Shown here: in pieces, positions 53,340 to 62,553 of the stretch | How the letters are laid out: each line of letters opens with the position of its first letter | Numbering within the stretch: the stretch's first letter is position 1 | Source of the DNA: Quadrisphaera setariae | GTDB lineage: Bacteria > Actinomycetota > Actinomycetes > Actinomycetales > Quadrisphaeraceae | DNA length: 64,000 nucleotides | NCBI RefSeq assembly: GCF_008041935.1 | Contig: NZ_VKAC01000006.1 | Coordinates: forward strand, 295,328 to 359,327 | Reading direction: 5' to 3' | Program-made: the position numbers and the translations under genes | Notes under the pieces: generated by a model | Databases searched by the model: none | What the model was told of the DNA's origin: nothing | Seen by the model: only the letters and a program-made list of their open reading frames with translations

Positions 53340-54398
53340 GTGACGCCGACGCTGGACCTCTCGCTCGCCGGTCTCGCCGTGCCGCTCGCCGCCGTGGTGC
53401 GGGGCCCCCTGGTGGAGTCGGTGCACCTGGGCCACCTCGCGGTCACCGGACCCGACGGCGAGGCCGTCGCGGGTCTCGGGGACCCGCACGCCCGGGTCTG
53501 GCCGCGTTCCAGCCTCAAGCCGCTGCAGGCCGTCGCGGCGCTGCAGGCGGGCCTCGACCTCGCCGGTGACGACGACCGGTCCCGCCGCCTGCTCGCGCTG
53601 GCCTGCTCCAGCCACAGCGGCGAGCAGCGCCACCTCGACGGCGTGCTGGAGCTCCTCGCCGGTGCGGGGCTGGGACCCTCGGCGCTGCGCGGCACCCCCG
53701 ACCTGCCCTACGGCGCCGAGGCGTCCGCGGCCTGGCGCGCTGCCGGCAACGGCCCGCAGCCGCTGGCGCAGAACTGCTCCGGCAAGCACGCGGCGATGCT
53801 CGCCGCCTGCGTGGCCGCGGGCTGGGACACCGGCACCTACCTCGACGTCGGGCACCCGCTCCAGCGCCAGGTCCGGGCGACGGTGGCGGACCTGGGCTCG
53901 AGCGCCCACAACCTGACCACCGTGGACGGGTGCGGAGCGCCGCTGCACTCGCTGCCCCTGTCGGGCCTGGCGAAGGCCTTCGGCCGCATCGCCGCGGCGC
54001 CCGAGCGGGCGCCCGGCAGCGCCGAGGCGGCGGTCGCCCGCGCCATGAGCAGCCACCCCGAGATGGTCGGCGGCACGGGGCGCGACGTGACGGCGCTCAT
54101 GGCGGCCGTCCCCGGTCTCGTGGCCAAGGACGGCGCGGACGGCGTGTACGCCGTCGGCCTCCCCGACGGCCGCGGAGCGGCGCTGAAGGTGCTCGACGGC
54201 TCCGACCGCCCCCGCCCGGCGGTGGTGGTCGCCCTGCTGAGGCTGCTCGACGTCACGGCGCCCGCGCTCGACGAGCTCGGGCGGGTGCCGGTGCTCGGGC
54301 ACGGCCGCCCGGTGGGCGCGGTCCGCGCGCTGCTGCCCGACCCGCTGCCCGCGGCGCCGCCGCCGGCGGCGCGGGCCCTGCCGGAGGGCCTGCTGTGA
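53340..54398 (+). CDS. ansA: L-asparaginase II family protein
   Basis: The 352-aa protein belongs to the PF06089-type asparaginases. Conserved blocks include [57 protein letters not shown] and [16 protein letters not shown]. It should hydrolyse asparagine to aspartate and ammonia. The product is complete with an alanine/proline-rich tail. The next gene, dtd, follows after 16 bases. Confidence 0.85.
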   Translation: MTPTLDLSLAGLAVPLAAVVRGPLVESVHLGHLAVTGPDGEAVAGLGDPHARVWPRSSLKPLQAVAALQAGLDLAGDDDRSRRLLALACSSHSGEQRHLDGVLELLAGAGLGPSALRGTPDLPYGAEASAAWRAAGNGPQPLAQNCSGKHAAMLAACVAAGWDTGTYLDVGHPLQRQVRATVADLGSSAHNLTTVDGCGAPLHSLPLSGLAKAFGRIAAAPERAPGSAEAAVARAMSSHPEMVGGTGRDVTALMAAVPGLVAKDGADGVYAVGLPDGRGAALKVLDGSDRPRPAVVVALLRLLDVTAPALDELGRVPVLGHGRPVGAVRALLPDPLPAAPPPAARALPEGLL

Positions 54399-54414
54399 GC
54401 GGGGGCGTCCAGCG

Positions 54415-54852
54415 GTGAGGGCGGTGGTGCAGCGCGCCTCCTCGGGGCGCGTGGTGGTGGACGGCGAGGAGGTGGCCGCCCTCGACGGCCCCGGTCTCGT
54501 GGTGCTCGTGGGGGTCTCGGTCGACGACGGGCCGGACGACGCCGCCCAGGTGGCCCGCAAGGTGGCCGACCTGCGGGTGCTGCGCGGAGAGCTGTCCGCC
54601 GTCGACGCCGGCGCCCCCGTCATCGTGGTCAGCCAGTTCACGCTGCTCGCCGACACCCGCAAGGGGCGGCGCCCCACGTGGGCGGGGGCGGCCCGCGGCG
54701 ACGTCGCCGAGCCGCTGGTCGCCGCCGTGGTCGAGGCGCTGCGCGAGCGCGGCCTGAGGGTCGGCACGGGGGTCTTCGGAGCCGACATGGCGGTGGAGCT
54801 GGTGAACGACGGTCCGATCACGATCCTGCTCGACACGCGCTCACCCGGGTAG
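54415..54852 (+). CDS. dtd: D-aminoacyl-tRNA deacylase
   Basis: The 145-aa enzyme carries [31 protein letters not shown] (SQFTL active-site strand) and [11 protein letters not shown] (the NxGPxT loop). It removes D-amino acids and glycine from mischarged tRNA. It is complete and coupled to ansA. Confidence 0.94.
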   Translation: MRAVVQRASSGRVVVDGEEVAALDGPGLVVLVGVSVDDGPDDAAQVARKVADLRVLRGELSAVDAGAPVIVVSQFTLLADTRKGRRPTWAGAARGDVAEPLVAAVVEALRERGLRVGTGVFGADMAVELVNDGPITILLDTRSPG

Positions 54853-54871
54853 GTCGCACCACCGCTCCACC

Positions 54872-54877
54872 TACGAT
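54872..54877 (+). promoter_or_regulatory. -10 element (TACGAT) of the DUF2516 gene
   Basis: TACGAT is followed by six bases and the second of two adjacent GTG codons (54884). The spacing selects 54884 rather than 54881 as the start. Confidence 0.6.
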
Positions 54878-54883
54878 CGGGTG

Positions 54884-55210
54884 GTGGACCTCATCGCCTC
54901 CGGTCAGGGCTTCATCCTCCTCGTGCTCGGCGTCGCCGCGCTCGGCCTGGAGGTCTGGGCACTGGTCCAGGCCATCAGGTTCCGCAAGGACGCCTACCCG
55001 GCGGCCGGGAAGCAGACCAAGGTGCTGTGGGTGACGCTCACCGCGGTCGGCGCGGCCGTCGGCTTCGTCTCGCTGGGCAACCCGCTCGGCTTCCTGTCGA
55101 TCATCGCCGTCGCGATCGCCGCGATCTTCCTCGTGAGCGTCCTCCCGGCGCTGCGCTCGGTGCAGGGCCCCGGCGGCCGCACCTCGAACGGGCCGTACGG
55201 CGGCTGGTGA
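54884..55210 (+). CDS. DUF2516 family membrane protein
   Basis: The 108-aa protein has three hydrophobic helices (ILLVLGVAALGLEVWALVQAI, WVTLTAVGAAVGFVSLG and FLSIIAVAIAAIFLVSVLPAL) with a KDAYPAAGKQTK loop after the first, the DUF2516 pattern. Found widely in actinobacteria, unknown function. Confidence 0.8.
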   Translation: MDLIASGQGFILLVLGVAALGLEVWALVQAIRFRKDAYPAAGKQTKVLWVTLTAVGAAVGFVSLGNPLGFLSIIAVAIAAIFLVSVLPALRSVQGPGGRTSNGPYGGW

Positions 55211-55237
55211 CCCCCGGCGCCGATGCCGGCGCCTGAG

Positions 55238-56074
55238 CTACAGGCCGACGGACGCGGCGGCCACGGCCACCTCGCCGAGCCGCCACCTCGCGGGGCGCCC
55301 CTGCACGGGCCACCCCGCCTCCCGCACGCGGGCCACCGCGGCGGCGAACCGCTGCCGCGCCCCGAACACCGCCAGCGGCGCCTCCCTGGCCCACGCGTCG
55401 TCCAGCGCCGCGAGCCACGCGTGCACCGGCTCACCCGGCACGTTCCGCTCGATGAGCGCCTTGGGCAGGCGCTCGGCCACCGCCCCCGGGCGCTCCAGAC
55501 CGGCGAGGCGCAGCGACAGCACCAGAGAGCGCGGCGCGCCGTCGTCGTCGACGACGACCCAGGCGGCCCGCCGCCCGACCTCGTCGCACGTGGCGTCCAG
55601 GAGCAGGCCCCCCGGCGCCAGCCGCGACGCCACGAGCCGCCAGGCGGGCCCCACCTCCTCGACCGGGTACTGGCGCAGCACGTTGGCCGCGCGCACCACC
55701 ACCGGCCGCCGCCCGCCCAGCACCCCCGGGGCCCCCAGCTCGAAGCCGCCGACGGCGAAGCGCACGCCCGTCCCGGCCAGGCCGGCGCGCCGCAGCCCCT
55801 CGGTGGCGGCGCTCACGCGCTCGGGGTCGATCTCGAGCCCCACCACGTCCACGTCGGGGCGCACCACCCGCAGGCGCGCGGCCAGCTCCGCGGTGGTCGT
55901 GTGGGAGGCGCCGTAGCCGAGGTCGACCACGAGGGGGTCGTCCGCGGAGCGCAGCAGCGAGGCCCCGGGTCCGACGAGCCACCTGTCGAGGCGCCGCAGC
56001 CGGTTGGTGCCCGTGGTGCCGCGGGTGGGCCTGCCCACCGGGCGCCGCGGGGCGGGCGAGGCTGGCACGCGCAC
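55238..56074 (-). CDS. Class I SAM-dependent methyltransferase
   Basis: The 278-aa protein has [24 protein letters not shown] as the SAM-binding motif I and [11 protein letters not shown] as motif [20 protein letters not shown] follows, and [23 protein letters not shown] forms the motif III region. It lies divergent from mshA, as in Streptomyces (from memory). The substrate is unknown. GTG 56074 was chosen because it starts just before the proline/arginine linker; no strong ribosome site is visible. Confidence 0.75.
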   Translation of the reverse strand: MRVPASPAPRRPVGRPTRGTTGTNRLRRLDRWLVGPGASLLRSADDPLVVDLGYGASHTTTAELAARLRVVRPDVDVVGLEIDPERVSAATEGLRRAGLAGTGVRFAVGGFELGAPGVLGGRRPVVVRAANVLRQYPVEEVGPAWRLVASRLAPGGLLLDATCDEVGRRAAWVVVDDDGAPRSLVLSLRLAGLERPGAVAERLPKALIERNVPGEPVHAWLAALDDAWAREAPLAVFGARQRFAAAVARVREAGWPVQGRPARWRLGEVAVAAASVGL

Positions 56075-56174
56075 GCATGCTGCCAGGGGGTGGCCGACGA
56101 GCTGCGACGGGCAGGGGTGCGCGCGGGGTGGTCCGGTCGGGCTCGACCGGTTGGGCGCGGGAGCCGCGCGTGGG

Positions 56175-56180
56175 TACCGT
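56175..56180 (+). promoter_or_regulatory. -10 element (TACCGT) of mshA
   Basis: TACCGT is followed by six bases and the GTG at 56187, the leaderless arrangement. This also fixes the mshA start over longer open frames. Confidence 0.65.
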
Positions 56181-56186
56181 CGCGGC

Positions 56187-57515
56187 GTGCCCTCCCGCCG
56201 CAGCCGCCAGCGCGCCGCGGCCGGCGCACCGCCCCGGCGCGTGGCGATGGTCAGCATGCACACCTCACCGCTGGACCAGCCCGGCACCGGAGACGCGGGA
56301 GGGCTCAACGTCTACGTGGTCGAGCTCGCCTGCGAGCTGGCCCGCCGCGGCACCGAGGTGGAGGTCTTCACCCGCGCCCGCTCCTCCGCGGCCCCGCCCG
56401 AGGTGGAGCTGGCGCCCGGCGTGCTGGTCCGCCACGTGCCCGCCGGGCCGTTCGAGGGCCTGGCCAAGGAGGACCTGCCCGCGCAGATGTGCACCTTCGC
56501 TGCGGGGGTGCTGCGCACCGAGGCGCGACGCGACGCCGGCTGGTACGACCTCGTGCACTCCCACTACTGGCTGTCCGGGCAGGTGGCCGACCTCGCCGCT
56601 GACCGCTGGGGCGTGCCGCTGGTGCACACCGCCCACACGCTGGCCAAGGTCAAGAACGCCCACCTCGCCGCGGGAGACCTGCCCGAGCCGGCCTCCCGCG
56701 TCATCGGTGAGGAACAGGTGGTGGCCGCGGCCGACCGGCTCATCGCCAACACGGACGACGAGGCCCGCGACCTCGTGGAGCGCTACGGCGCGGCGCCCGA
56801 GCGGGTGGACGTGGTGCCGCCGGGGGTGGACCTGCTCCGGTTCTCCCCGGGGGCCGGCGAGGACCGCGGGCGGGGCGCCGCCCGCGCGCTGCTGGGACTG
56901 CCGCCCGAAGCGCTCGTCATGGTGTTCGCCGGTCGCGTGCAGCCCCTGAAGGCCCCTGACGTGCTGCTGCGCGCCGCGGCCGAGCTGCTGCGCCGCGAGG
57001 GCGCCGCCCTGCGCCACCGGCTCGTGGTGGCCGTGGTGGGCGGCAGGTCCGGCGTGGGGGGCCACGCCCAGGACCTCGAGGGCCTGGCGCGCACCCTGGG
57101 GCTCGCGGGCGTGCCGGGCGTGCCCGACGTGGTGAGGTTCGAGCCGCCCGCCTCCCGCGACCGCCTGCCCGAGTGGTTCCGTGCCGCCGACCTCGTGGCG
57201 GTGCCGAGCTACAACGAGTCGTTCGGGCTGGTGGCCCTGGAGGCGCAGGCGTGCGGCACACCGGTGGTGGCGGCGCGCGTGGGCGGGCTGGTCACGGCTG
57301 TGGCCGACGGCACCTCCGGCGTGCTCGTCGACGGGCACGACCCGCGCGCGTGGGCCGAGGCCCTGCAGCGCCTCGCCGCCGACCCCGGCGAGCGGGAGCG
57401 GCTCGCGGGCGGGGCGCGGGCCCACGCCGAGCGCTTCGGCTGGGGCGCCAGCGCCGAGGGGGTGCTGCGCAGCTACGTCGCGGCGCTCGAGCGCCGCCGG
57501 CGCAGCTGCGCCTGA
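56187..57515 (+). CDS. mshA: D-inositol-3-phosphate glycosyltransferase
   Basis: The 442-aa GT4 enzyme has [20 protein letters not shown] near its N-terminus and [46 protein letters not shown] and the EX7E element [24 protein letters not shown] follow. It joins GlcNAc to inositol-phosphate, the first committed step of mycothiol synthesis. With mshD it shows the organism makes mycothiol. Confidence 0.95.
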   Translation: MPSRRSRQRAAAGAPPRRVAMVSMHTSPLDQPGTGDAGGLNVYVVELACELARRGTEVEVFTRARSSAAPPEVELAPGVLVRHVPAGPFEGLAKEDLPAQMCTFAAGVLRTEARRDAGWYDLVHSHYWLSGQVADLAADRWGVPLVHTAHTLAKVKNAHLAAGDLPEPASRVIGEEQVVAAADRLIANTDDEARDLVERYGAAPERVDVVPPGVDLLRFSPGAGEDRGRGAARALLGLPPEALVMVFAGRVQPLKAPDVLLRAAAELLRREGAALRHRLVVAVVGGRSGVGGHAQDLEGLARTLGLAGVPGVPDVVRFEPPASRDRLPEWFRAADLVAVPSYNESFGLVALEAQACGTPVVAARVGGLVTAVADGTSGVLVDGHDPRAWAEALQRLAADPGERERLAGGARAHAERFGWGASAEGVLRSYVAALERRRRSCA

Positions 57516-57558
57516 CCGGTCCGGGACGAGGGCCCGACCCCGTCCCCAGCGGCCCGGC

Positions 57559-57564
57559 TAGGGT
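57559..57564 (+). promoter_or_regulatory. -10 element (TAGGGT) of gpmA
   Basis: TAGGGT stands seven bases before the gpmA ATG, allowing a leaderless transcript. Confidence 0.55.
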
Positions 57565-57571
57565 CGCGCCC

Positions 57572-58312
57572 ATGAGCACCCTGCTGCTGCTGCGCCACGG
57601 CGAGAGCGAGTGGAACGCCCTGAACCTCTTCACGGGGTGGGTCGACGTCCCGCTGTCGGAGAAGGGCCGCGCCGAGGCCGCGCGCGGCGGAGAGCTGCTG
57701 GCCGAGTCGGGTCTGCTGCCCGACGTCGTCCACACCTCCCTGCTGCGCCGCGCCATCACCACGGCGCACCTGGCCCTGGACGCCGCCGACCGCCACTGGA
57801 TCCCGGTGCGCCGCAGCTGGCGCCTCAACGAGCGCCACTACGGCGCCCTGCAGGGCAAGGACAAGAAGCAGACCCTCGCCGAGTTCGGCGAGGAGCAGTT
57901 CATGACCTGGCGCCGCTCCTACGACGTGCCGCCGCCGCCGATCGAGCGCGGCTCGGAGTTCAGCCAGGACGCCGACCCCCGCTACGCGGACCTGGGGGCG
58001 GACGCGCCGCTGACCGAGTGCCTCGCCGACGTCGTGGACCGCATGCTGCCGTACTGGCACGAGTCCGTGGTGCCCGACCTGCAGGCCGGGAAGACCGTGC
58101 TGCTCGCCGCTCACGGCAACTCCCTGCGCGCGCTGGTCAAGCACCTCGACGGGATCTCCGACGCCGACATCGCCGGTCTCAACATCCCCACCGGCATCCC
58201 GCTGCACTACGACCTCGACGCCGAGCTGCGCCCCACCACCCCCGGTGGCCGCTACCTCGACCCGGAGGCCGCGGCGACCGCCGCCGCTGCCGTCGCCAAC
58301 CAGGGCCGCTGA
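57572..58312 (+). CDS. gpmA: 2,3-bisphosphoglycerate-dependent phosphoglycerate mutase
   Basis: The 246-aa enzyme contains [28 protein letters not shown] with the phosphorylated histidine, [15 protein letters not shown], and [21 protein letters not shown] with the second catalytic histidine. It interconverts 3- and 2-phosphoglycerate in glycolysis. It is followed by a strong terminator. Confidence 0.95.
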   Translation: MSTLLLLRHGESEWNALNLFTGWVDVPLSEKGRAEAARGGELLAESGLLPDVVHTSLLRRAITTAHLALDAADRHWIPVRRSWRLNERHYGALQGKDKKQTLAEFGEEQFMTWRRSYDVPPPPIERGSEFSQDADPRYADLGADAPLTECLADVVDRMLPYWHESVVPDLQAGKTVLLAAHGNSLRALVKHLDGISDADIAGLNIPTGIPLHYDLDAELRPTTPGGRYLDPEAAATAAAAVANQGR

Positions 58313-58339
58313 GACGCGGGCGCGCTCCGCGCCCGCACG

Positions 58340-58382
58340 ACGCACGAGACCCCCGGCCGCACCGGCCGGGGGTCTCGTGCGT
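58340..58382. terminator. 19-bp hairpin between gpmA and phoU
   Basis: ACGCACGAGACCCCCGGCC (58340-58358) and its exact complement (58364-58382) flank a 5-base loop. It ends both convergent genes. Confidence 0.88.
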
Positions 58383-58412
58383 GCCGGGCCCTGCTCGTCC
58401 GGGCGAGCCGCG

Positions 58413-59084
58413 TCAGTCGGTGGTGACGACCGGGTCGAGGGGGGCGTCGACGTCGCCGGTGACCAGGTAGCTGATCCGGCGGGCCAGGGAGACCGCGTGG
58501 TCCCCGTAGCGCTCGAAGAAGCGGCTGGCGAGGGTCACGTCGGCGGTGGTCTCCGGCGAGGCGCTCCAGCCCTCGCCCGAGACGGCCGCGAAGACCTGGC
58601 GGTGCAGGTCGTCGAGGGCGTCGTCGTCCTTGGCGAGCTCCGCGGCCAGCGCGAGGTCGCGGGTGGCGATGACGCGCCCGGCCTTGGAGGCGATCCGCTG
58701 GGCGGTGGCGCCCATCTCCGCGAAGACCAGCTCGAGGTCGCCCGGGATGGCGGTGTTCGGGTAGCGCAGGCGCGCCAGCAGGGCGATGTGGCGGGCGAGG
58801 TCGCCCATGCGCTCCAGGCTGGAGCTCATGCGCAGGGAGGCGACCACCACGCGCAGGTCGGTGGCGACCGGCGCCTGGCGGGCCAGGATGGCGACGGCGC
58901 GCTCGTCCAGCTCGCGCTGGGCCTCGTCGATCTGGACGTCGGCGGCGATGACGCTCTCGGCCAGGCGCAGGTCGGCCGCGAGGAGGGCGCGGGTGGCGCT
59001 GCCCATGGCGGCCCCGACGAGGCCGCACATCTCCTGCAGTCGCTCGGCGAGCTGGTCGAGCTCGGAGTGGAAGAGGTCGCGCAC
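58413..59084 (-). CDS. phoU: Phosphate signalling protein PhoU
   Basis: The 223-aa helical protein begins VRDLFHSELDQLAERLQEMC and has the two PhoU helix bundles with SLERMGDLARHIALLARL and SRFFERYGDHAVSLARRI, the metal-contacting ExxxD segments. It represses the SenX3-RegX3 response when phosphate is plentiful. GTG 59084 follows AGGAGA. It is divergent from senX3. Confidence 0.93.
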   Translation of the reverse strand: MRDLFHSELDQLAERLQEMCGLVGAAMGSATRALLAADLRLAESVIAADVQIDEAQRELDERAVAILARQAPVATDLRVVVASLRMSSSLERMGDLARHIALLARLRYPNTAIPGDLELVFAEMGATAQRIASKAGRVIATRDLALAAELAKDDDALDDLHRQVFAAVSGEGWSASPETTADVTLASRFFERYGDHAVSLARRISYLVTGDVDAPLDPVVTTD

Positions 59085-59156
59085 GGGTGTTCTCTCCTGG
59101 GGGCTGGGGACGCCCGGCGCAGCCGCGCGCGGGTGTGACCCGCTGAGACTGGCGCG

Positions 59157-59189
59157 GTGCGGTGAACGGCGCCAGGTGGCCGGGTGAAC
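59157..59189 (-). promoter_or_regulatory. PHO-box-like array between phoU and senX3
   Basis: On the plus strand GTGCGGTGAAC (59157-59167) and GCCGGGTGAAC (59179-59189) have GGTGAAC ends exactly 22 bases apart, with a degenerate unit between. On the minus strand the cores are GTTCACC. This points to RegX3 binding and autoregulation of the phoU and senX3-regX3 promoters. Confidence 0.6.
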
Positions 59190-59259
59190 AGCCGGCCAAC
59201 CAGCCACCCGCACGGCCCTGCGGGGCACCCGGCGGCCCGGACCGCCACCCGGGCGGCCC

Positions 59260-59265
59260 TACGCT
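59260..59265 (+). promoter_or_regulatory. -10 element (TACGCT) of senX3
   Basis: TACGCT lies seven bases before the GTG at 59273, so the senX3-regX3 mRNA can be leaderless. It also supports this start over longer frames. Confidence 0.55.
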
Positions 59266-59272
59266 GGCCGAC

Positions 59273-60448
59273 GTGCAGGCCTCCGTCGTGGCGGCCGCCC
59301 TGCTGGGGCTGGTCGTGGGCTGCCTGGTCGCCCTCGCCGTCCGCCGCGACGACGTCAGGGTCGACCCGGTGCCGCCCCCCGGTCCCGGCGACCTCCCGGC
59401 GGGCGTCCCCGAGCTGCTCGCCGTGCTCGGTGGGCCCGCGGTGGTGCTGGACGTCTCCGACGCCGCGGTGCGCGCCTCGCCCGCCGCGCACGCCGTGGGC
59501 CTCGTGCGCCGCGGCGCCGTCACCGACCCCGACGTGCTGGCGGCGGTGCGCGCGGTGCGTGCTGACGGGGAGGTGCGCGAGGTCGACGTCGACCTGCGCG
59601 TCCCCGCCGGGGGCACCGCCCGGCGGGCGCTGTCGGTGCGGGTCGCGCCGCTGGGCCCGCTGCACGTGGTGGTGCTCGGCAGCGACCGCACGGAGGCCCG
59701 CCGCCTGGAGCAGGTCCGCCGCGACTTCGTGGTGAACGTGGGCCACGAGCTGAAGACGCCCGTGGGCGCCATGTCGGTGCTGGCCGAGGCGATGGCCGAC
59801 GCCGCCGACGACCCCGAGGCCGTGCGCCGCTTCTCGGCCCGCATGGGCGTGGAGGCGCGCCGGCTGGCCGTCCTCGTCCACGACGTGGTGGAGCTGTCGC
59901 GCCTGCAGGACGGCGAGCCCCTGGCCGCCGCCGCCCGCGTGGACGTGGACTCCGTCGTCGCCGAGGCCGTGGACCGCTGCAGCACCACGGCCGGCTCGCG
60001 CGGGATCGCCCTGGAGACAGGACCGGACACCGGCGCCCAGGTGGTCGGTGACGCTGAGCTGCTGACCACCGCTGTGCGCAACCTCGTGGACAACGCGATC
60101 CGCTACTCCGACGCGGGCACCCGCGTGGCCGTGGGCGTCCGCGTGGACGAGGCCGCCGACGCGGTGGAGGTCTCCGTGAGCGACCAGGGCATCGGCATCG
60201 CGCCCGCGGACCGGGAGCGGATCTTCGAGAGGTTCTACCGCGTCGACCCCGCCCGCTCCCGCCAGACCGGCGGCACCGGGCTGGGCCTGAGCATCGTCAA
60301 GCACGTCGTCGCCGGTCACGGCGGCGAGGTGCAGCTGTGGAGCCAGGAGGGCCAGGGCTCCACGTTCACGCTGAGGGTGCCGCAGGCACCTCCGCGGCGC
60401 CCCGTCCGCGCGGACGCCGACACCGAGCTGGAGGAGTTCTCAGGATGA
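59273..60448 (+). CDS. senX3: Phosphate-responsive histidine kinase SenX3
   Basis: The 391-aa kinase has one clear N-terminal membrane helix (VVAAALLGLVVGCLVALAV), where mycobacterial SenX3 is described with two. A PAS-like region follows at about residues 40-145, then HisKA (FVVNVGHELKTPVGAMSVLAEAM) and HATPase (NLVDNAIRYS, SDQGIGIA, GGTGLGLSIVKHVV). With RegX3 and PhoU it controls phosphate starvation genes. Its stop overlaps the regX3 ATG. Confidence 0.9.
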   Translation: MQASVVAAALLGLVVGCLVALAVRRDDVRVDPVPPPGPGDLPAGVPELLAVLGGPAVVLDVSDAAVRASPAAHAVGLVRRGAVTDPDVLAAVRAVRADGEVREVDVDLRVPAGGTARRALSVRVAPLGPLHVVVLGSDRTEARRLEQVRRDFVVNVGHELKTPVGAMSVLAEAMADAADDPEAVRRFSARMGVEARRLAVLVHDVVELSRLQDGEPLAAAARVDVDSVVAEAVDRCSTTAGSRGIALETGPDTGAQVVGDAELLTTAVRNLVDNAIRYSDAGTRVAVGVRVDEAADAVEVSVSDQGIGIAPADRERIFERFYRVDPARSRQTGGTGLGLSIVKHVVAGHGGEVQLWSQEGQGSTFTLRVPQAPPRRPVRADADTELEEFSG

Positions 60449-61134
60449 CGAGGGTGCTGCTGGTCGAGGACGAGGAGTCGTTCAGCGACCCGCTGTCCTA
60501 CCTGCTGCGGCGGGAGGGCTACGAGGTCGAGGTCGCGGCGGACGGACCGTCCGCGCTGGCCGCCTTCGACAGGAGCGGGGCCGACCTCGTCCTGCTCGAC
60601 CTCATGCTGCCGGGCGTGCCCGGCACCGAGGTCTGCCGGCAGCTGCGGACCCGCAGCGCCGTCCCGGTGATCATGCTGACCGCCAAGGACTCCGAGGTCG
60701 ACGTGGTGGTCGGGCTGGAGCTGGGCGCCGACGACTACGTCACCAAGCCCTACTCCGCCCGCGAGCTGCTGGCCCGCGTGCGGGCGGTGCTCCGCCGCCG
60801 CAGCGAGCCCGAGGACCTCCTGCCTTCCGCCGTGGAGGTCGGTCCGGTGCGCATGGACGTCGACCGGCACGTCGTCACCGTGCGCGGCGAGGCGGTGCGG
60901 CTGCCGCTGAAGGAGTTCGAGCTCCTCGAGCTGCTCCTGCGCAACGCCGGCCGTGTGCTCACCCGCGGGCAGCTCATCGACAGGGTCTGGGGCTCGGACT
61001 ACGTCGGTGACACCAAGACCCTGGACGTCCACGTCAAGCGGCTGCGCGCCAAGGTCGAGGAGGACCCGTCGGACCCGCGCTTCCTCGTGACCGTGCGCGG
61101 CCTGGGCTACAAGGTCGAGGCCCCGGGCGCCTGA
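60445..61134 (+). CDS. regX3: Phosphate response regulator RegX3
   Basis: The 229-aa OmpR-family regulator starts MTRVLLVEDEESFSDPLSYLL and has LVLLDLMLPGVPGTEV with the phosphorylated aspartate, YVTKPYSARELLARV, and winged-helix LPLKEFELLELLLRNAGRVLTRGQLIDRVWGSDYVGDTKTLDVHVKRLRAKVE. It is the PhoP/RegX3 protein expected to bind the PHO boxes noted here. Its last codons form the left arm of its own terminator. Confidence 0.93.
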   Translation: MTRVLLVEDEESFSDPLSYLLRREGYEVEVAADGPSALAAFDRSGADLVLLDLMLPGVPGTEVCRQLRTRSAVPVIMLTAKDSEVDVVVGLELGADDYVTKPYSARELLARVRAVLRRRSEPEDLLPSAVEVGPVRMDVDRHVVTVRGEAVRLPLKEFELLELLLRNAGRVLTRGQLIDRVWGSDYVGDTKTLDVHVKRLRAKVEEDPSDPRFLVTVRGLGYKVEAPGA

Positions 61135-61154
61135 CGGCGTCCGGGGCCTCGACC
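61113..61154 (+). terminator. Terminator hairpin overlapping the regX3 stop codon
   Basis: A 14-bp perfect stem (61113-61126 with 61141-61154) extends inward by GCGCC/GGCGT to 19 pairs with one G-T pair. It leaves the tetraloop TGAC, whose TGA is the regX3 stop codon. Confidence 0.78.
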
Positions 61155-61193
61155 TCGTCCCCCGCAGGGGCAGGACCGCGGGGACCCGCCGGC

Positions 61194-61874
61194 TCAGCCC
61201 TCGGAGGGGGAGGCGCTCGTGGTCTCCGACGCCTCGCCGTCCGGCGCGGCCGTGGCCGAGCGGGCGCTGGTCGGGCTGGTCGAGGGCGAGCCGGTGCGGG
61301 GGCCCGTCGCCGAGGGGGAGCCGGTCACGCGCGGCGTCGGGGACCCGCTGGCCGAGGGCTCCCCGGAGGGGCTCCCGGTCGGGGTGGTCGTCGGGGTGGC
61401 CGTGGGCACGTACTGCGCGTACTGCTCCAGCGTCCCGTCCAGCACCGGCACCGCGAGCTGCTGGGTGTCGCCGTCCGCGGTCACCTCCATCGTGACGACC
61501 TGGCCGGGGGGCGTGGAGAACGACGATGCCGTGACGGTCTGCTCACCGGCGGGTCCGACGTCGTAGGTGGTGGCCGGCTGGACCTGGAAGGTGCCGGAGA
61601 GCGAGGAGGACTCTCCCGTGCCGGCTATCCGCACGCTGACCGGGTCGTTGCCGGAGTTGACGATGCGGGCCACCAGGGAGGCCGGAGCCCCCTCGCCGCT
61701 GGTGGCGACGAACAGGCCGGCCACGTGCACCGTGCCGAGCGAGACGGCGGCGGCGGCCCCGGGGGCGTAGCTCGCCGCGGTCTGCTGGGCGTTGGTGTAG
61801 GTGCAGCCGGTGGCGGCGGTCAGGGAGGCCAGCGCCAGCGCGCTCGCGGCCAGGGCGCGTCGTGGGAGGTGCAC
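61194..61874 (-). CDS. lpqE: LpqE-type lipoprotein
   Basis: The 226-aa precursor has a lipoprotein signal ending TAATGC and a beta-sandwich domain ([42 protein letters not shown] to [12 protein letters not shown]). A 70-residue proline, serine and threonine-rich tail follows. The divergent position next to carD is that of mycobacterial LpqE. Its role is unknown; the fold resembles copper-chaperone-like or Ig-like surface domains. GTG 61874 is seven bases from a -10 element. Confidence 0.82.
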   Translation of the reverse strand: MHLPRRALAASALALASLTAATGCTYTNAQQTAASYAPGAAAAVSLGTVHVAGLFVATSGEGAPASLVARIVNSGNDPVSVRIAGTGESSSLSGTFQVQPATTYDVGPAGEQTVTASSFSTPPGQVVTMEVTADGDTQQLAVPVLDGTLEQYAQYVPTATPTTTPTGSPSGEPSASGSPTPRVTGSPSATGPRTGSPSTSPTSARSATAAPDGEASETTSASPSEG

Positions 61875-61881
61875 GCCGCGG

Positions 61882-61887
61882 AGCCTA
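61882..61887 (-). promoter_or_regulatory. -10 element (TAGGCT) of lpqE
   Basis: On the minus strand TAGGCT is followed by seven bases and the lpqE GTG, a leaderless arrangement. Confidence 0.55.
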
Positions 61888-62039
61888 CCGGCGAGACGGC
61901 GGCGCGCCCGGCCCAGCACGCCGGCGGCGCGCCTGTCAAGCGTGCAGGCGGGGAGCGCCTCCGTGCCCCAAGACCACTCGCACGGCCCTGACCTGCGGGA
62001 ACGAGGTCCGCGGACTCCCGGACCACCCGTGCGCCGTGG

Positions 62040-62045
62040 TAGGAT
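62040..62045 (+). promoter_or_regulatory. -10 element (TAGGAT) of carD
   Basis: TAGGAT lies 25 bases before the carD ATG, giving a short leader that contains the ribosome site AAAGGGGA. In contrast to its neighbours carD therefore has a 5' leader. Confidence 0.55.
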
Positions 62046-62070
62046 CGAGGTCGCGAAAGGGGATCTGCTG

Positions 62071-62553
62071 ATGGTATTCAAGGTCGGCGAGACGGTCGTC
62101 TACCCCCACCACGGGGCCGCCCTCATCGAAGAGATCAAGAACCGCACGATCCGCGGCGAGGAGAAGCTCTACCTCCGCCTCAAGGTCGCCCAGGGAGACC
62201 TGACCATCGAGGTCCCGGCCGAGAACTGCGACCTCGTGGGTGTCCGCGACGTCGTCGACAGCGCCGGCGTCGACAGGGTGTTCGGGGTGCTGCGCCAGCC
62301 GTACACCGAGGAGCCGACCAACTGGTCGCGCCGCTACAAGGCCAACCTCGAGAAGCTCGCCTCGGGTGACGTCATCAAGGTGGCCGAGGTCGTGCGCGAC
62401 CTCTACCGCCGCGACCAGGACCGCGGCCTGTCCGCGGGCGAGAAGCGCATGCTCGCGAAGGCGCGCCAGATCCTCGTCTCCGAGCTCGCGCTCGCGGAGA
62501 AGACCGAGGAGTCCCGCGCCGAGGCCCTCCTCGACGAGGTCCTCGCCAGCTGA
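62071..62553 (+). CDS. carD: RNA polymerase-binding transcription factor CarD
   Basis: The 160-aa protein has the polymerase-interaction domain [22 protein letters not shown] and the helical DNA-binding domain, with the conserved tryptophan in [29 protein letters not shown]. It stabilises the open promoter complex and is essential in mycobacteria. It begins an operon with ispD and ispF. Its stop overlaps the ispD start. Confidence 0.96.
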   Translation: MVFKVGETVVYPHHGAALIEEIKNRTIRGEEKLYLRLKVAQGDLTIEVPAENCDLVGVRDVVDSAGVDRVFGVLRQPYTEEPTNWSRRYKANLEKLASGDVIKVAEVVRDLYRRDQDRGLSAGEKRMLAKARQILVSELALAEKTEESRAEALLDEVLAS

